Shown here: positions 11,121 through 23,406 of the stretch, one piece after another
Numbering within the stretch: the stretch's first letter is position 1
Layout of the letters: every line of letters begins with the position of its first letter
Assembly: GCF_028583425.1 (NCBI RefSeq)
Contig: NC_072807.1
Coordinates: 31,377,001 to 31,441,000, forward strand
Direction: 5' to 3'
From: Eublepharis macularius
Lineage: Eukaryota; Chordata; Lepidosauria; Squamata; Eublepharidae
DNA length: 64,000 nt
The notes under the pieces: generated by a model
Seen by the model: only the letters and a program-made list of their open reading frames with translations
The model's database searches: none
What the model was told of the DNA's origin: nothing
Position numbers and translations under genes: made by a program

Positions 11121-11353
11121 GAGCCAAGCAACAAGTGACGCCTGACACAGGCTGGACACTTGTCAGCCTCCCTCAAGTTTTGAGGGAATTGTAGGCGACC
11201 TGGTCTTGCAGCTTGGCTCTCCGACTGCTGTCCAATGGACTTTTCAGCTGTCACTTGTCCAACATTCCACCAAGCTGCCCACATTTCCAGCCAAAACTTG
11301 AGGGAAGCTGACAAGTGTCCAACCTGTGTCAGCCGTCACTTGTAGCTTGGCTC
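11121..11353. mobile_element. Foldback MITE, relative of 7841-8035
   Basis: The ends GAGCCAAGCAACAAGTGACG and its near-complement ending CTTGGCTC form roughly 60-bp inverted arms, extending to CTCAAGTTTTG against CAAAACTTGAG. It shares CAAGTGACG termini with the 7841-8035 element but has a different core. No clear target duplication was seen. Confidence 0.7.
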
Positions 11354-11748
11354 AACTAGTCACATAGACAAACACAGAGAGACTCACTAGAGTCAGAGAG
11401 TCTTAAGTCCTCGTTTAACCCAGTGTCGAATCCTTGCCAGTTGGTTTTACTGGCTTGTCTGGGGTTTGCAATGATGAAGACTGATGGGAAATGTATGTTG
11501 TTGGTACAAAGGAATGTGTGTGTCCCTGCCATGGGAGAGCCATTGTAGGATTAGCAAATTTTAGTAGAGACCTTAGCTCAATCATGTAATCATGAATTTA
11601 CACTAGTAAGAGTATTCTCTATGCATGTCTTAAATAACTAGTCCCCGCAGGGCCTCTCTGCCTACATACCAAAGAAGAGGGGAGAAGTTTAGCCTTCAGG
11701 AGATAGATAACTGGACATTCCTGTGATGCAGACGCAGGGGTAGAGACA

Positions 11749-12035
11749 ATGACCCGTGCAATAGGGGCTGTTTGGGCAACGCGAGAGCCATATACATGTG
11801 CAATAGGGGCTGTTCGTGCAATGGGAGAGGCATACACGTGTGAAATAGGGGATGTACGTGCAATGGGAGAGGCATACACACGTGCAGTATGGGTCTGTTT
11901 CGCAACAGGGGCTGTTTGTGCAATGCCAGAGCCATACACGGGTGCGATAGGGGCTGTTCGTGCAATGGGAGAGGCATACACACGTGCATCAGGGGCTGTT
12001 CCTAAGCCATGCACAGGTGCAAGGGGAGAGGCGGG
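11749..12035 (+). repeat. 42-bp minisatellite upstream of SHF
   Basis: About six full or partial units of 42 bp, each beginning GTGCAATAGGGGCTGTTCGT, run up to about 230 bp before the SHF start codon. Since 42 is a multiple of three, reading frames stay open on both strands and create long artefact ORFs. Nothing suggests translation. Confidence 0.85.
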
Positions 12036-12039
12036 CCAC

Positions 12040-12600
12040 GGGGGCCGCTCGTGCAATGGAGCAAAGAGGACCGCAGGGGGAACTAGGGGTGCCAGGCGGA
12101 GGAAGGAGCCGAGGGAGGGACGGGGGGAGCGATCTGGAGAGATGGGCGGGCACAGAGACTCCGCGCCGGCCGGCCGAGCCAGCCCAGCGCAGCCCAGCCC
12201 AGCCGGCGAGCAGGAGCCGGGGCGGCCTGGCCTGGGCTCGGGGCGGCGGGCGGCGGCGCGCCATGGCCCGCTGGCTCCGCGAGCGCCTGCTCTTCCGCAG
12301 CGCCAAGCCGGCGCCCCCGCAGCCCGACTACGCGCCGGGCCCGGACCTGGTGGCCGCCTACCGGCTGCAGCGGGAGCGCGACTTCGAGGACCCCTACGCC
12401 GCCGCCGGCGCCCCTCGCCCCGCCGCCCCTCGCCCCGCCGGCGCCCGCTCGCCCCGCCGCCGCCTCATCCGCGTGGAAGCCGCCGAGGCGGAGAAGGTCT
12501 GCGGCGGGACCCCTGGGAGGGGCGGGCGGCGGGAGGCAGGCGGGGGCGCGCGGCCCCGTGGGGCGACTCGGGAGTAAGTGCCGAGGTCTCCGGTGGGGAT
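12040..12600 (+). promoter_or_regulatory. CpG island promoter and 5' UTR of SHF
   Basis: Dense GC with many CpGs and GGGCGG-type boxes surrounds the SHF start codon. It begins where the minisatellite ends and finishes just after coding exon 1. No TATA box was seen. Confidence 0.7.
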
Positions 12601-15600
12601 CGTTTCCAGGAAGGGCAACCGGCTTTGTCGCAGCGATTGCAGGCTTGCGGGGTGGGAAGGTCGCAAGCCGGCCTCCCTGAAATACTGAAGAGGCGGCATT
12701 TTTTTTTGCACTCAAACAGTAGCGTTTGTTTGGAATCAGATAGTTAACAGGTAGCATTTATTTTTTTTTGTAATAAAATAGTTAATAGGTGGCATTTTGG
12801 GGGAAGGAAATAGTTCCTAGGTAGCATTTTTTGCAGTGAAATAGTTAATAGGTAGCTTTTTGGCAATAAAATAGTAGCATTGTTTTGCCATAAAACAATA
12901 GCATTTTTTTGGCCATAAAATAGTAGGTAGCCTTTTTGCAGTGAAATAGTTAATAGGTAGCATTTTCGGAGAGTGAAATAGTAGATAGCATATTTTGCAA
13001 TGAAATAGTTAATAGGTGGCAGTTTTGGCCATGAAATAGTAGCAATTTTTTTGCCATAAAAGAGCAGGTAGCCTTTTTGCAGTGAGAGGGAATGAAATAG
13101 TAAGCATCTTTTGCAATGAAATAACGGATAACTTTTTTCCAATGAAATAATAGGTAGCATTTTTTGCAATGAAATGGTTAATAGGTAGCTTCTTCTGGTC
13201 CGCTCAAAATGCTTTGCATGGGGGCATAGCATCACAACAGCCTTATAAGGTAGGCAGGTTTAATCATTTCTCCATCTTACTGGTGGGGAGGTGGAGTCTC
13301 GAGAGGGTAGCTTGTTACCAAGTGAAGGGATAGCTGGGTTTTTTTTGCTACAGGTAGCTTAAGGTTGACGTCCTAGAGAGTGAAGGGGACTTACTTCTGA
13401 GTAATCATGCCTAGGATTGCACTGCACAGTGTACCATCCTAGAATAAAATAATAATAATAGGTAGCAGTAATAAAAATAATAGGTAGCAGAGTGCATTTC
13501 ATAGGAGATACTGTTACAACAACCTTGTAAGGTAAATCAGTTCATAGATCCCTGTATTGCACTGGGAAAACCAAGGCTGGGACAAAGTGGGTTTGCTTAG
13601 CGTAGTCCTAAGAACTTTTTGTTGGGAATAAACCCCATTGACTTTGGTAGGATTCTGAGTAGACCTGTTTAAGAATTGCATGGTAAGTGAGATCAGAGCT
13701 TTGAGCCCGTGTGTGTAGGGGGTTATCCTCAATCCATGACGCAATCTCTCAGTCACACCATGGGTTCTTGTGCCTTCAGTATCTACTTTCTTGTGTCTCC
13801 AGTGCCTATGCACAACCTTGGCCTACAGTGCAATCCTAAAAAGCGTTACTCCAATCTAAGCCCATTGATTTAAATGGGCTTAGACTGGAGTAACTCTTCC
13901 TAGGATTGCACTGTTACCTTTAGCCACCTGTTCTTTCAATGCAGGGAAGGAGAGCAAAATAGTGAATTCTCACTTTCTCAGCTCTTGTGGGTGGTGTGAA
14001 ATTTCTAATCTGGTTTAGTAGGTCTGACGACAGAACAAGGAAGAAGTGGATTGATCAGTGTGTGGGTGTGCAGCGCAAGCTTGGGTTGGACCTTCGCCTT
14101 TTCTTTCCAGCTCTCTCTTATTCCAAGTCAGGAAAACTTCCTTTCTTTCAGTGGGCCTGAGTTCCTCTATTGTCACTGTCAGTGTAAAGACTGTCTTTAT
14201 ATTACCTTTGTAATATATTACCTTTGTAATATGAAGGCAATATTACCTTGAGGCTTGACTATTGTAATGTGCTCTCCGTGGGTCTGCCCTTGAAGAAAAC
14301 TTGGAAACTTCAGTTATTACAGAACGCTGCAGTTTGATTGCTGGTGGGAGCTATGCAAAGCCAGCATTTTACACCTAATCTGCCGTCGTTCGTTACTGAT
14401 TAATTTCCGAGTAGAATTCAAGGTGTCCTTCCTGGCCTAGAAGCCACCTATATAGAGGACCTCCTCTCCCAAGACACTCTCTTGTGACAGCAGCCCTCAT
14501 CTGAGGAAAACCTTCTAAACTTGCCTTCCTGCAAATGGGTATGGTCAACAATTGCCCATACTTGGCTGTCTCTCTTATGGCTCCCACATGGTGGAATGGC
14601 CTCCTTGAGAAGGTCGAGAAGGCTTCCTTACTTCTAGCGATCTGCAGCATGTATAAAACTGAACTGTGTAGGTGGGCGTGTTTGTAAATGGAACAGGCCT
14701 GTCATTTATCTCACGGCTTATTGTATACATTACCTTGTTTTTTACTCCATTCTTTTCAAATTCTTGTGATCCACTTTATGCATCGTTTGCAGAATGCCTT
14801 GCAGTGTTTCTTGTTGCTTTGTTTTCTAGTTTTGTAATCCTCCTTGCGTCTCAGTGAGAAAGGCGGACTATCAACAAATGAAATAACACAAAACAAGGAC
14901 AGCCAAGTATTGACGATAAGGATAACAGATCCCATTATTAAACACCAATATGCAAAAAATATTATTGAGCATTATCTTGTGAGATTTTAACAATAGCACT
15001 GAGCATATATTTTTGCTAAAATGTTTGCTATTCCAAGACCAATACAAGTTTTCTCGGTTCTTCCTTAAATAAAATCGGTGCTGCCCCTTGACAATAACAT
15101 TCTAAGGACAGTTCCCTTAGGGGGTAAGACTTCAGCAGGAGTAGAGCTCCTTAGGATTGTACTGTGAGCTTCCCTATCTTTTTATTGTTGTTGTTGTTGT
15201 TATTATTTCTAGTCCGCCCTCCCCGCAAGCGGGCTCAGGGCAGATGACAACAAACAGATAAAATACAGTAATAAATAAAATAAAATCCATAAAATCACAG
15301 TTTCATAAAATCCATGCCTTGCTGATTATTATTTAGAAAATGTAAATGCTGCCTCTTTGCAGAGACCTGCTTCTGGTGATTCACAAAGGGCGGAAGAATA
15401 AAAGTTATAACAAGAACAACTGCAACGTACGAATGATCGATATTAAAACAAGCCATTAATAAAAACAAGCCCGGGCTATAAAAACAAGACATTGTTGAAT
15501 GTTGTTCTAACATATCCATAAAACAGTCCTCCGGATGGAAGCAGACCGTAAAAACTACTTTAAAAGACGGACCCCTCACTTAAAAGTCAGGTGGCCTGGC

Positions 15601-18600
15601 ACCAAAAGGACACTAACAGTGCAACCTCAAGAACACTTTCCTGGGACTAAGGCCCACTCAGTAGGATTCTTAGTAGATGGGCTTAGGATTGTGCTGTCCA
15701 GTAGGCACCAGATGAGCCAAACAGAGGAAGTCATTCCAAAGGTGAGGGGCCACCGCTGAAAAAGCCCTGTCTCTGATAACCGCTTGCCTGAAATCTGCAA
15801 GTTGGAGCATGGAAAACAGGGCTTGGAAGGAGGATTTTAACTAGTGGGCTGAACAACACCGGAGAGGTTAAATGGTTATGAAACACAAGAGGGGTATAGT
15901 CCATGATATTTCTACGCAAAACTCAAAAGGAGGCCAGATAAATATCGTGCCTGTTCATAACGGCATAACTGGTAAATAATATGTCTTCCAGCTTAGGTTA
16001 ACTTAATGGAACATCTGTGTGGGCAGGAAAGGAGTCTTCTCTGTTTACAGCCCTTACCTGGTTGAAACAATTTAATTGATGAAGTTTGATTCCGTAGTTT
16101 CATGCTGGAGTCTCCCTTTGAAAGATGGTTTTTATTGAAGTGATGTTTTGTTTAGAGTGCTCCTTTTGAAAAATATGGGTTGGTGGTTCCCTCTGGCACT
16201 AGACCACAAATGTCATTTGTTAGCAGTGCTATCGTGTGCAGACTGGCACTCTTCTAAGCCCACTGAATTCCTGGACTTGCACGAGTGTCAGGACTGCACT
16301 GGAAGTGTCCCAGTGGCTCCGTGAATCCAACCACTTTGTCAAAGCGTGTATGGAGATCCTTTGCACTGGGCCTTCGGTGTGACTGTTCCAAAGCTCTGCT
16401 GAGGGACGTCACTTGTTTCTGACTCAGAGTTCTCCTCTTCTGACTCTGGGTGGTCTTCTTGCTTTCAGATGGTGGCTCTGGAGGATTATGCAGATCCATT
16501 TGATACCAAAGAAGAAGTGGGGGGTCCAACTGGAGAACAGGAAAGGATGAAAAATGAAGGTTACATGGAACCTTACGAAGCTCAGAAAATGTTGGCTGGT
16601 AAAGTACCCATTTCCTGCTAAGTCCACTTTTATCTAACAGTCTAGAATAAGTGCCGGTTGAAGTCGGGCATGCAGCCTTTCTCTGTTCAGTGATCTACTG
16701 CTAATGGAAAGTGTGTAGTAAATAATGGTTGTTCTCTGATGTGTTTTTGTCTTTTGTTTACTGCTTCGGTTGGAAACTTACGGTGCCATCCTTAGAGTTC
16801 AGTGGACTTAGAAGGGTGTGATGCTCTTTAGGATGGCACTGTTAATCAAATTTCCATCCATTCCTGTAGGGATTGGCAATATAGGATTAAGTTAGATGCA
16901 GTTCCCTTTGGCTTCTGATGTGTGGGATATCAGCATGGCCAAAAGAAGAGCTTTGTGTGGTTTATATAAGCCTAAGAAACAGCTTTGGGGTGTGCATGTC
17001 TTTTGCAGATTCACCAATGAAGAGGGACAATGTGTGAGCTGGGTTTTATAAATTGGATTTTTTAAAAAATTATGCTACCTTTTTATACATCTTGATGTGA
17101 TCTGCTCTGTAGGGGGAGCGGAATATAAATATAATAAATAAATAAGTACTAAAACATGGATAAAAGTCAGAATCCAAGGCAATTCTTGCTGCCTGGTTTG
17201 GGGCCAGCCTACAACAGGGTGGCATTCAAGTATTGCTTGGCATTTGTTTCTGACTGGGTGCATGAAATTCCAGAAATGCAGCTCTTGGAAAGAGAAGGAA
17301 TGTAATGCAGACTTTTTCTTTCTTTGCTCCCAGAGGTACAGAAGAGAGGTTCTGACGACGGGCCAGCTGTTCCAAAACCTCTGCACTTGTACGACACACC
17401 ATACGAAGCATGTGAGAGCAACATAGATGCAGATAGCAAGCCCCCACCAGACGTCCCGTTTCGCTATTCGTGGCTGCCTGAGGATGACGAACGGCCGCCC
17501 GAGGAATATGACCAGCCCTGGGAGTGGAAGAAGGATCGGATCTCCAGAGTATTTGCAGGTATTTCTGATCGATTTAAAATACATATATTTCTCTTCCCCC
17601 CCCCCAAGTGGCTTCCGTCATTTTAAAAAAATCCACCTTAAATCTAAAAGTCTCTTCTCTGCTTTCCTCACCCCAGTACCCAGACATCAAGTCCTGCTTA
17701 TTCCTTCCAGTTGACTGCAAATCAATTAGCTTGCAGGCGTCCCTTGCCGAGGATAAATCTGCCCTGTTCTCTCGGCCAGATGACAGGCAAAGAAGTGCCA
17801 TCTGTGTATGGCGCCCTTTGCTCCCCGAGGCTGTCTTCCCCTACTCAAAGCATCACCGTGCTCAGCATGCGTGCCGTCAGCTAGGCCAGACTCCAGGCAG
17901 CCTTCCTCCAACGTTCTTTCTTTTCTCTCCTGACATCTTGTTCAGTTGAGATCGAAGGGATCAGGGAGTTACCATGGCCACCCCCTGTCGGACAGCTTGA
18001 TAGCATGGCTGATCGCTCGGATGCAGAGGGACCACCCAGCCTCCAGAGCATCAGTGCCAGATGCCTGCCTGCAAACAGCCCACCTCGGCTCCAGAGCACC
18101 AGTTCCAGCCTTCCAGACTCCATGGCTGTGTCTGCTCCCCTGGACGACAGCGGTGGGTATCTCCAAAGCTTGGGATGAGACGTTACCACCATTGAGACGA
18201 AATGTAACCAGGTGGCTTAGGACTCTGCGTTGTGGTGCCTGGAAAGATTCAGACAACTACTTTAAATTTTGAAATCAAGCTTCTAGTCCTTGCAACCCTA
18301 AAAGTTGAGAGCGGGGTGGTTCTTTTTGATGACTGAGGGATAATCCCACATGTTATCCATGGTTCCATGATCGTTCCTCTCCCCGGCCCAGTGTTTTTTT
18401 TAGTGCAATGCAGCTGTGGGAGGGGTGTGTGTGTTTGGGGGTGTGAGCTGCTTAACCCTTTCCTTGCAAGCTGTTGTTGTACCCTTCTGAGTAAACTGAG
18501 CTCAACGGGATGGCACCGTTAACAGTCTTAGAACTTGCAGTGGTGTCTCTGTCCTTGGGGTGAAACTACAGTCCTGCCCCCATACTGCACAAATGAAGTT

Positions 18601-21600
18601 CATTAGAAATGTTACACCATTAATGTTGGTGCCTGTTTTTCTGCTAGTTGCGTAAAAACGGCGTAAAAGAAGCAAACATGCTGATAACAAAATATGGGAG
18701 AAGAGCCTCATGGCGGAAATATATAAAAATGAAAAAGTGTGTATTCTTACATCCTTACTCCGAATTATAGAAATACTAATAGTCCTTGTTCCATAGCCCT
18801 TTCACGTTCAAAACACTCCTTGTACATTACCTTAAACCATGTTCCACTGAAATGCAAGGTCGTGCCCGTTAGTCTCTCATCATAAGCTGGTACTTTACAG
18901 CCTTACCTGGTTTCTTCTCTGGATGCCGTGTTCCTCACCCCCCCACCCCCCGCAATCTGCTGTTCTCTTTTGCAAAGCACTTTCATTCTGCACCCCTGTG
19001 ATCGACCATCACTTTCCGTCACATCCACCATCACTGCCCCCCGACCCAATGTCCACCATTGTTTACCTTTCCATTAATGCATGGCTGTATGTTTCTACCC
19101 CAAGGCAACGGGACAGTGAAGAGCCAGGCGCCATCTGGCACGGAGAAGAGGAACAGTTTGTGCTGGCTGAGCGTGGAACCTGGGTTGACTTTTGGTGAAC
19201 GGGTCAACCCCACTTTGCCACTTGAGAGCCAGGCGTGAGTAGCTTGGGGAAGGGCTGGTTTGCAAGCCATATTGCCCACTGGGCAGAGGGGCTGTTTCCA
19301 TTGCAAGACATGGTCCTTAGGGAACCCTCAGTGCTTCCCACCATGGATGCCATTCACCACCTGATCTGTACCACCAGAACATATACCCCAAAGTCTCTGT
19401 CCTCAGTATGACCTCTTCTGTTAGTAGAAAAACTAGCTCTCCTTCCCAAGCCGAACACTGTTTGGTCCTAATGGGCTTCCATAGCAATACCTCATAAGTG
19501 AAAACTCCATCAGGTCAAGAATGGCAGCAGCTGCAGTCAAAGAGGGAACCACAGACGTAGAAAAACTAGAGTGGTGCATGGTCCGTGTAGCCATCTCCAG
19601 TCAAAAGGGGAACCAGGTTTCTACCCAGACACCCAGAGCTTCTGTGTGGAGCTACCAAGGTATAGAGCGACATCGCTCAGTGCTTATGGAGAATCATTGG
19701 GGTGTACCCAACCAGCCGCAGACTTTGCAATATCCATCTTCCCCCTTGTCCTGTGTCCCACTGAGCCCTCCTCTCGAATGTTTTTCTTGTGGGGGGGCAT
19801 TGGACCCTCAGGACAGCATAGAGTTCAAAGCACAAGTCTGCATTATGGGGGAAGGGGGATTGGTGAAAATCACTCCCCCCCTGCCCTTCCAAATGGAAAT
19901 GCTACTCCATCGGAGGAAGCACATGGTTGAACACACCCCATAAGCTACCCACTTTTTACTGAAAATTCAGGCTGCATTGTAGTCGTTTCGCATCTCTAGG
20001 GTGGGGACTTAGCAACACATCAGAGATGGCACCTGGTTTGGTCAGAAGCCCTTGAAGGGGACCTCAATGCCTGTGGTGTCAGCAGAGACCGGGAACCCCT
20101 TGAGGCACCGATGGTTGGATGTATTTGCCCGGAGCTCCTAGACCTGAGCCATGCAGGCCTCTGGCTCTTTATTTATTGGTTTCTTTTCCATTTCTTTTTG
20201 TATTGCATTTGTATTCCCGCTTCTCCAGCCGAAGGCTCCCGAAGCGGCCATGCAGAGGCCTGACTGAACGATTGCCTCCCCCTTCAACAGGTGGTATCAT
20301 GGGACCCTGAGCCGAGTGGATGCGGAGGGGTTGCTGCGGCTGTGCCGGGAGGCCAGTTACCTGGTACGGAACAGTGAGAGCAGCCACAACGCCTTCTCCC
20401 TGTCTCTCAAGTGAGTGAGGGTCCTATTTCTGCAGGGCTGGTCCTAGCCTTCAGTGGATATCTGGGGAGTATCGTGCAGACTCAACCAGGGGGTGGGTGG
20501 AGGTAGAGACCTTAGAAACCTTTCGGATACCAGGAAGTACAGTCCCGCTTGCTCCCTCCTCCGAGTTTCTCATTTCCCCCAGATCTAGATAGTTATCTAA
20601 GATGGCATTTTGTACAGGAGTAAACTGGGATGATTATAATAATAATAATAACATTTGATTTATATACTGCTCTTCAGGACAACTTAACACCCCCTCGAAG
20701 CAGTTTACAAAGTGAGTTATTATTATCCCCACAACAATCACCCTGTGAAGTGGGTGGGATTGAGAGAGCTCCGAAAGAGCTGTGACTGACCCAAGGTCAC
20801 CCAGCTGGCTTCAGGCGGAGGAGTGGGGAATCAAACCTGGTTTTCCATATTCGAGTCCTGCCATTCTTAACCACTACACCAAACTATCTCTCTTCTGGGA
20901 GTCGGGAATATTTGTAGAGCTGAAAATAAATTTAGGAAAAACAGTTTCTCCAGAAAATTGCATTGTTTGGCAGAAATGGAACATTTTTAACACATGTATA
21001 GTTCCGATTGATTTTATTTATTTGCTTCATTTATTACCCAATTTTTCTCCTCCCTGGGGAAACAAAGTGTTTTACTATGTTTCCCCTCCCCTTTAGACAT
21101 TATCCTCACAGCAGCCCTGTGAAGTAGGCTAGGCTGAGAGAGATTGTATGGCCCAAGGTCACCCAGCAAGCTTCTATGGGAGAGTGGGGATTCGAACCTG
21201 GGTCTCTCATATCCTAGTCTGATACTAACCACTATGCTACACAGCTTCTCATGGATGATGCTGAATTAGAGGTCTTTTTTTGAAGTTTGTAAAATTTGGA
21301 AAGTCGTTTAACATTAATCTTTATATTTTAGAATAAGATTTAGGGTTTTTGATTTTGTTAGTGTTTCTCCAACTGAAATAGCAAAACCCAGAGCGCTTAA
21401 TTCAGGTTTCAAAGATCAGAATTCAAATTAGCGTAAAGTTCCACTTCGTTTCTAATTTCCAGTGCAGTCCTAAGAAAAGTTACTCCCGTCGGGCTTAGAC
21501 TGGAGTAATCTTTTTTAGGATTGCACTGTTACCCTCGCGGGAGACCATTTCACTGCAAACCCCCAAAGCGTAGCTTGAGTGATGGATGGAATATTTGCAG

Positions 21601-21873
21601 AGAACGAACGGAGGAGCTGCTTGCTGAACTGATCGTCTGTTTCCCCCCCTTAACCCTTCACTTAGGAGCAGCCACGGCTTCCTTCATATGAAGCTCCTGC
21701 CCACCGAAGATAACAAGTTTGTCCTGGGCCAGCACAGCCCCCCGTTTGACAACGTCCCCGAGATCATCCACCACTATGCCAGCCACAAGCTGCCCATCCA
21801 GGGGGCAGAGCACATGTCCTTGCTCTACCCGGTCATCGCACAATCTTCCAGTTGTCTTGCAGCCGAGCAGTGA
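12263..21873 (+). CDS. SHF: SHF, Src homology 2 adaptor protein F (SHB/SHD/SHF family)
   Basis: Cytoplasmic adaptor linking phosphotyrosine signals from receptor kinases. Exons 12263-12496, 16469-16598, 17334-17558, 17946-18152, 19105-19234, 20291-20410 and 21666-21873 join in phase to 417 codons (human SHF is about 420). The start MARWL in a GCGCCATGG context matches the MAKWL start of SHB and SHD; an in-frame upstream ATG at 11960 is unlikely. Motifs in order are ERDFEDPY, DYADPFD, GYMEPYEAQK, LYDTPYE, LPEDDERPPEEYDQPWEWKK and LPWPPPVGQLDS. The C-terminal SH2 domain runs from WYHGTLSR through SYLVRNSES, with the phosphate-binding Arg, to GAEHMSLLYPV. The LPWPPPVGQLDS segment separates SHF from SHB and SHD. 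An extra exon in the 4-kb first intron cannot be excluded. Confidence 0.93.
12690..13195 (+). repeat. AT-rich minisatellite in SHF intron 1
   Basis: About 15 imperfect units of roughly 30-33 bp based on AATAGTTAATAGGTAGCATT and TTTTTGCAATGAAATAG. It starts less than 200 bp after exon 1. A shorter echo (AATAATAGGTAGCAG) lies at 13440-13490. The long minus-strand frame it creates is not a gene. Confidence 0.85.
13826..13913. mobile_element. Palindromic MITE, CAGTGCAATCCTA family (best copy)
   Basis: An 88-bp hairpin. CAGTGCAATCCTA at the left pairs with TAGGATTGCACTG at the right, and CTAAGCCCATTGA pairs with its complement across the centre. Degenerate or partial copies lie at 10551-10603, 16781-16841, 21460-21528 and 32722-32809, with fragments near 15080-15160, 15610-15695 and 47487-47540. 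Confidence 0.8.
14255..14880 (+). mobile_element. Decayed LINE fragment (L2-like reverse transcriptase end and tail)
   Basis: Conceptual translation gives LDYCNVLSVGLP at the left, the conserved C-terminal block of L2-type LINE reverse transcriptases. Weaker matches to their following segments lie around 14390-14600. It ends in GTGAGAAAGGCGGACTATC and AAT-rich DNA. Heavily mutated. CR1 is the alternative. Confidence 0.55.
15180..15970 (-). mobile_element. LINE 3'-tail fragments in reverse orientation
   Basis: Starts with a (TTG)n stretch and AGTCCGCCCTCCCCGCAAGC, typical of a LINE or SINE tail read backwards. It continues with GAGGGGCCACCGCTGAAAAA and neighbouring blocks seen in reptile LINE ends. 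Family assignment is tentative. Confidence 0.4.
16781..16841. mobile_element. Degenerate palindromic MITE (CAGTGCAATCCTA family)
   Basis: Ends CGGTGCCATCCTTAGAG and TTTAGGATGGCACTG are the family termini with changes. It lies in SHF intron 2. Confidence 0.5.
20630..20895 (-). repeat. tRNA-derived SINE, Sauria-like, in SHF intron 6
   Basis: Read on the minus strand it has a GGTGTAGTGGTTAAGAATGG head, then CCAGCTGGGTGACCTTGGGT, CCCACTTCACAGGGTGATTG and a tail with ATATAAATCAAATGTTATTA repeats. Confidence 0.8.
21008..21245 (-). repeat. tRNA-derived SINE in SHF intron 6
   Basis: On the minus strand: a GTAGCATAGTGGTTAGTATC head, B-box GGTTCGAATCC, AGCTTGCTGGGTGACCTTGG, and a tail of AAATGAAGCAAATAAATAAA. 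Confidence 0.8.
21460..21528. mobile_element. Shortened palindromic MITE (CAGTGCAATCCTA family)
   Basis: Ends CAGTGCAGTCCTAAG and TTAGGATTGCACTG, with GGGCTTAGACTGGAGTAA between them. It lies shortly before the last SHF exon. Confidence 0.65.
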
Positions 21874-22463
21874 CTTCCGGAGGCGGATGTGGAATGGATA
21901 GAATGGGGCTGTCAGGCGGTATAAGCACCAGAAAAGAATGGAACTCCAGATAGCATTGGGTTGCAGGAACAGAGAGCCGGGGGGGCAGGGTGGGGGTCTC
22001 TTGAGGTTGTCAGCAGCTAACAGAGAGCATCGTCTGGGACCAAAAATCCCAGGTCCTTCTATTATTTGCTGTGTATTTGCAGGGAAAGGTGTTCTTTGTG
22101 CATCGTACCCCATTTGGAGGGCCAGTTGATTCTCTGGCAGCATGTTCAAGGCAAGACCCCCCCTGAGGGGATCCGTTCTCACATTGGAGGAGTGGGAATT
22201 CCAGGGCCGGATGACATCTTTAAGGGTCAGCCCCTTATCCTTTTCTATATCCTCGATTATATCAGGTATTCGTTCCAGGCTGGTTCACACACGAGTGTCA
22301 CGTGCTGGCTGTAGCGTCGGTTAATGACTTGCATGTATGAATGAGGCCTCATGGATTGACCTTTCAGGTCATTTAAAGTCAGGTCTGACTCAGAGCTTCC
22401 CCGAGGAGACAGCTTACAGAGACGTCTGCAAGCCATCAGTGCGGGAGAGGATCACACAATAAA
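21874..22463 (+). other. SHF 3' UTR with poly(A) signal
   Basis: Follows the TGA at 21871-21873. A canonical AATAAA lies at 22458-22463 in CACACAATAAACGCTG. No earlier AATAAA was seen in this stretch. The cleavage site would fall 10-30 nt beyond it. Confidence 0.65.
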
Positions 22464-23406
22464 CGCTGCACAAGCAAGCCAGCTCTTGGTTGCCTGAGTT
22501 GCCCCAGAAATATTCCAGCTACGTTTACAATTTCATCCTCAGGCTTGGTCTCCGTCTCCTATTCATTGCAACTCCGGACCTGGCCGAATGATCCTGTAAG
22601 CATCCTCAGCTATGCACAGGATTTCCCTCCAGGCCGAAGCCTGAAAGGGTTTCAAGTGGGTGGGGGCATTGACCTGGCTGCAGCACAACAGACTCAGTCT
22701 TCTCCTTGGCTGAGGGAATGAGGTTAACTGTGATGTGTCTATGACTTTATTGCATGTGGCAATTCAAGGCAGATTTTCCCAGGAGTGTGAATGCACTGGA
22801 CGTTCTTGACTCATCTGTCTGCTGACACCTGGGAAACTTCAGAGGGAGAAATACAGATGATCCCACCAGCTCACCTTCAGGAAGTGATTCAGTGAAGTCT
22901 AAAAAGATTGGAATTGAGGGAGCAACAGAATTACGACCAAGGAGCATTCTGCATGTATCTGTATCCCCCTTATTACGAATTTACCCATGATGCATTGTGG
23001 GTACTAGTCAGCTGGTCTTTTTGTGTCTGACTTTTTCCAAGAAATAATAATAAAATGATACATAATCCTTGAATCTGATATTCTTTGCCATTAGAAAAAA
23101 CATGCACAGTTGAAATGCAAAGCGTATTTTTGCACAACGCAAAGGGGCTCAAAATGGTCAGGATTGGGCCGCTGCTGAGTGGGAGAGTGATCCACCAACC
23201 GTCAGAGGCCTGATCGGCCATTTCGGCCCCAATCCAGGCTGAAATGGGCCCAAAATGGCTGAGACTTAATTCCCAGATGTGTGAACGGCCCAATTTGGAT
23301 CCAGAATTCAGTGCAGTGGGAGGGAGTTTAAGGCCCCTTCATGTCATTTACCTGACTTGAAATGGCCCCAGAGAGCTGATGTTGCCCCATTGGGGAAACT
23401 TACACA

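Larger units (their letters stand above)
9986..12040. other. Intergenic stretch between tRNA-His and SHF promoter
   Basis: Apart from the tRNA it holds a shortened palindromic MITE (10551-10603), LINE-tail-like pieces with GTGAGAAAGGCGGACTATC (near 10510-10550 and 11085-11120), and the foldback element 11121-11353. The rest (about 10620-11080 and 11354-11740) shows nothing recognisable. Confidence 0.5.

Noticed and set aside
11749-12747. 332-codon plus-strand frame and the 145-codon minus-strand frame at 11619-12056
   Set aside because: Both are kept open by the 42-bp minisatellite and GC-rich DNA, and differ in frame from SHF.
12083-12757. 224-codon minus-strand frame over SHF exon 1
   Set aside because: Antisense shadow of a CpG-island coding exon.
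12744-13235. 163-codon minus-strand frame
   Set aside because: Product of the AT-rich minisatellite; low-complexity Leu/Lys/Tyr repeats only.
18210-18245. Possible tRNA-His fragment (ACTCTGCGTTGTGG matches the anticodon arm)
   Set aside because: Only 14 bases match; there is no B-box, acceptor stem or terminator.
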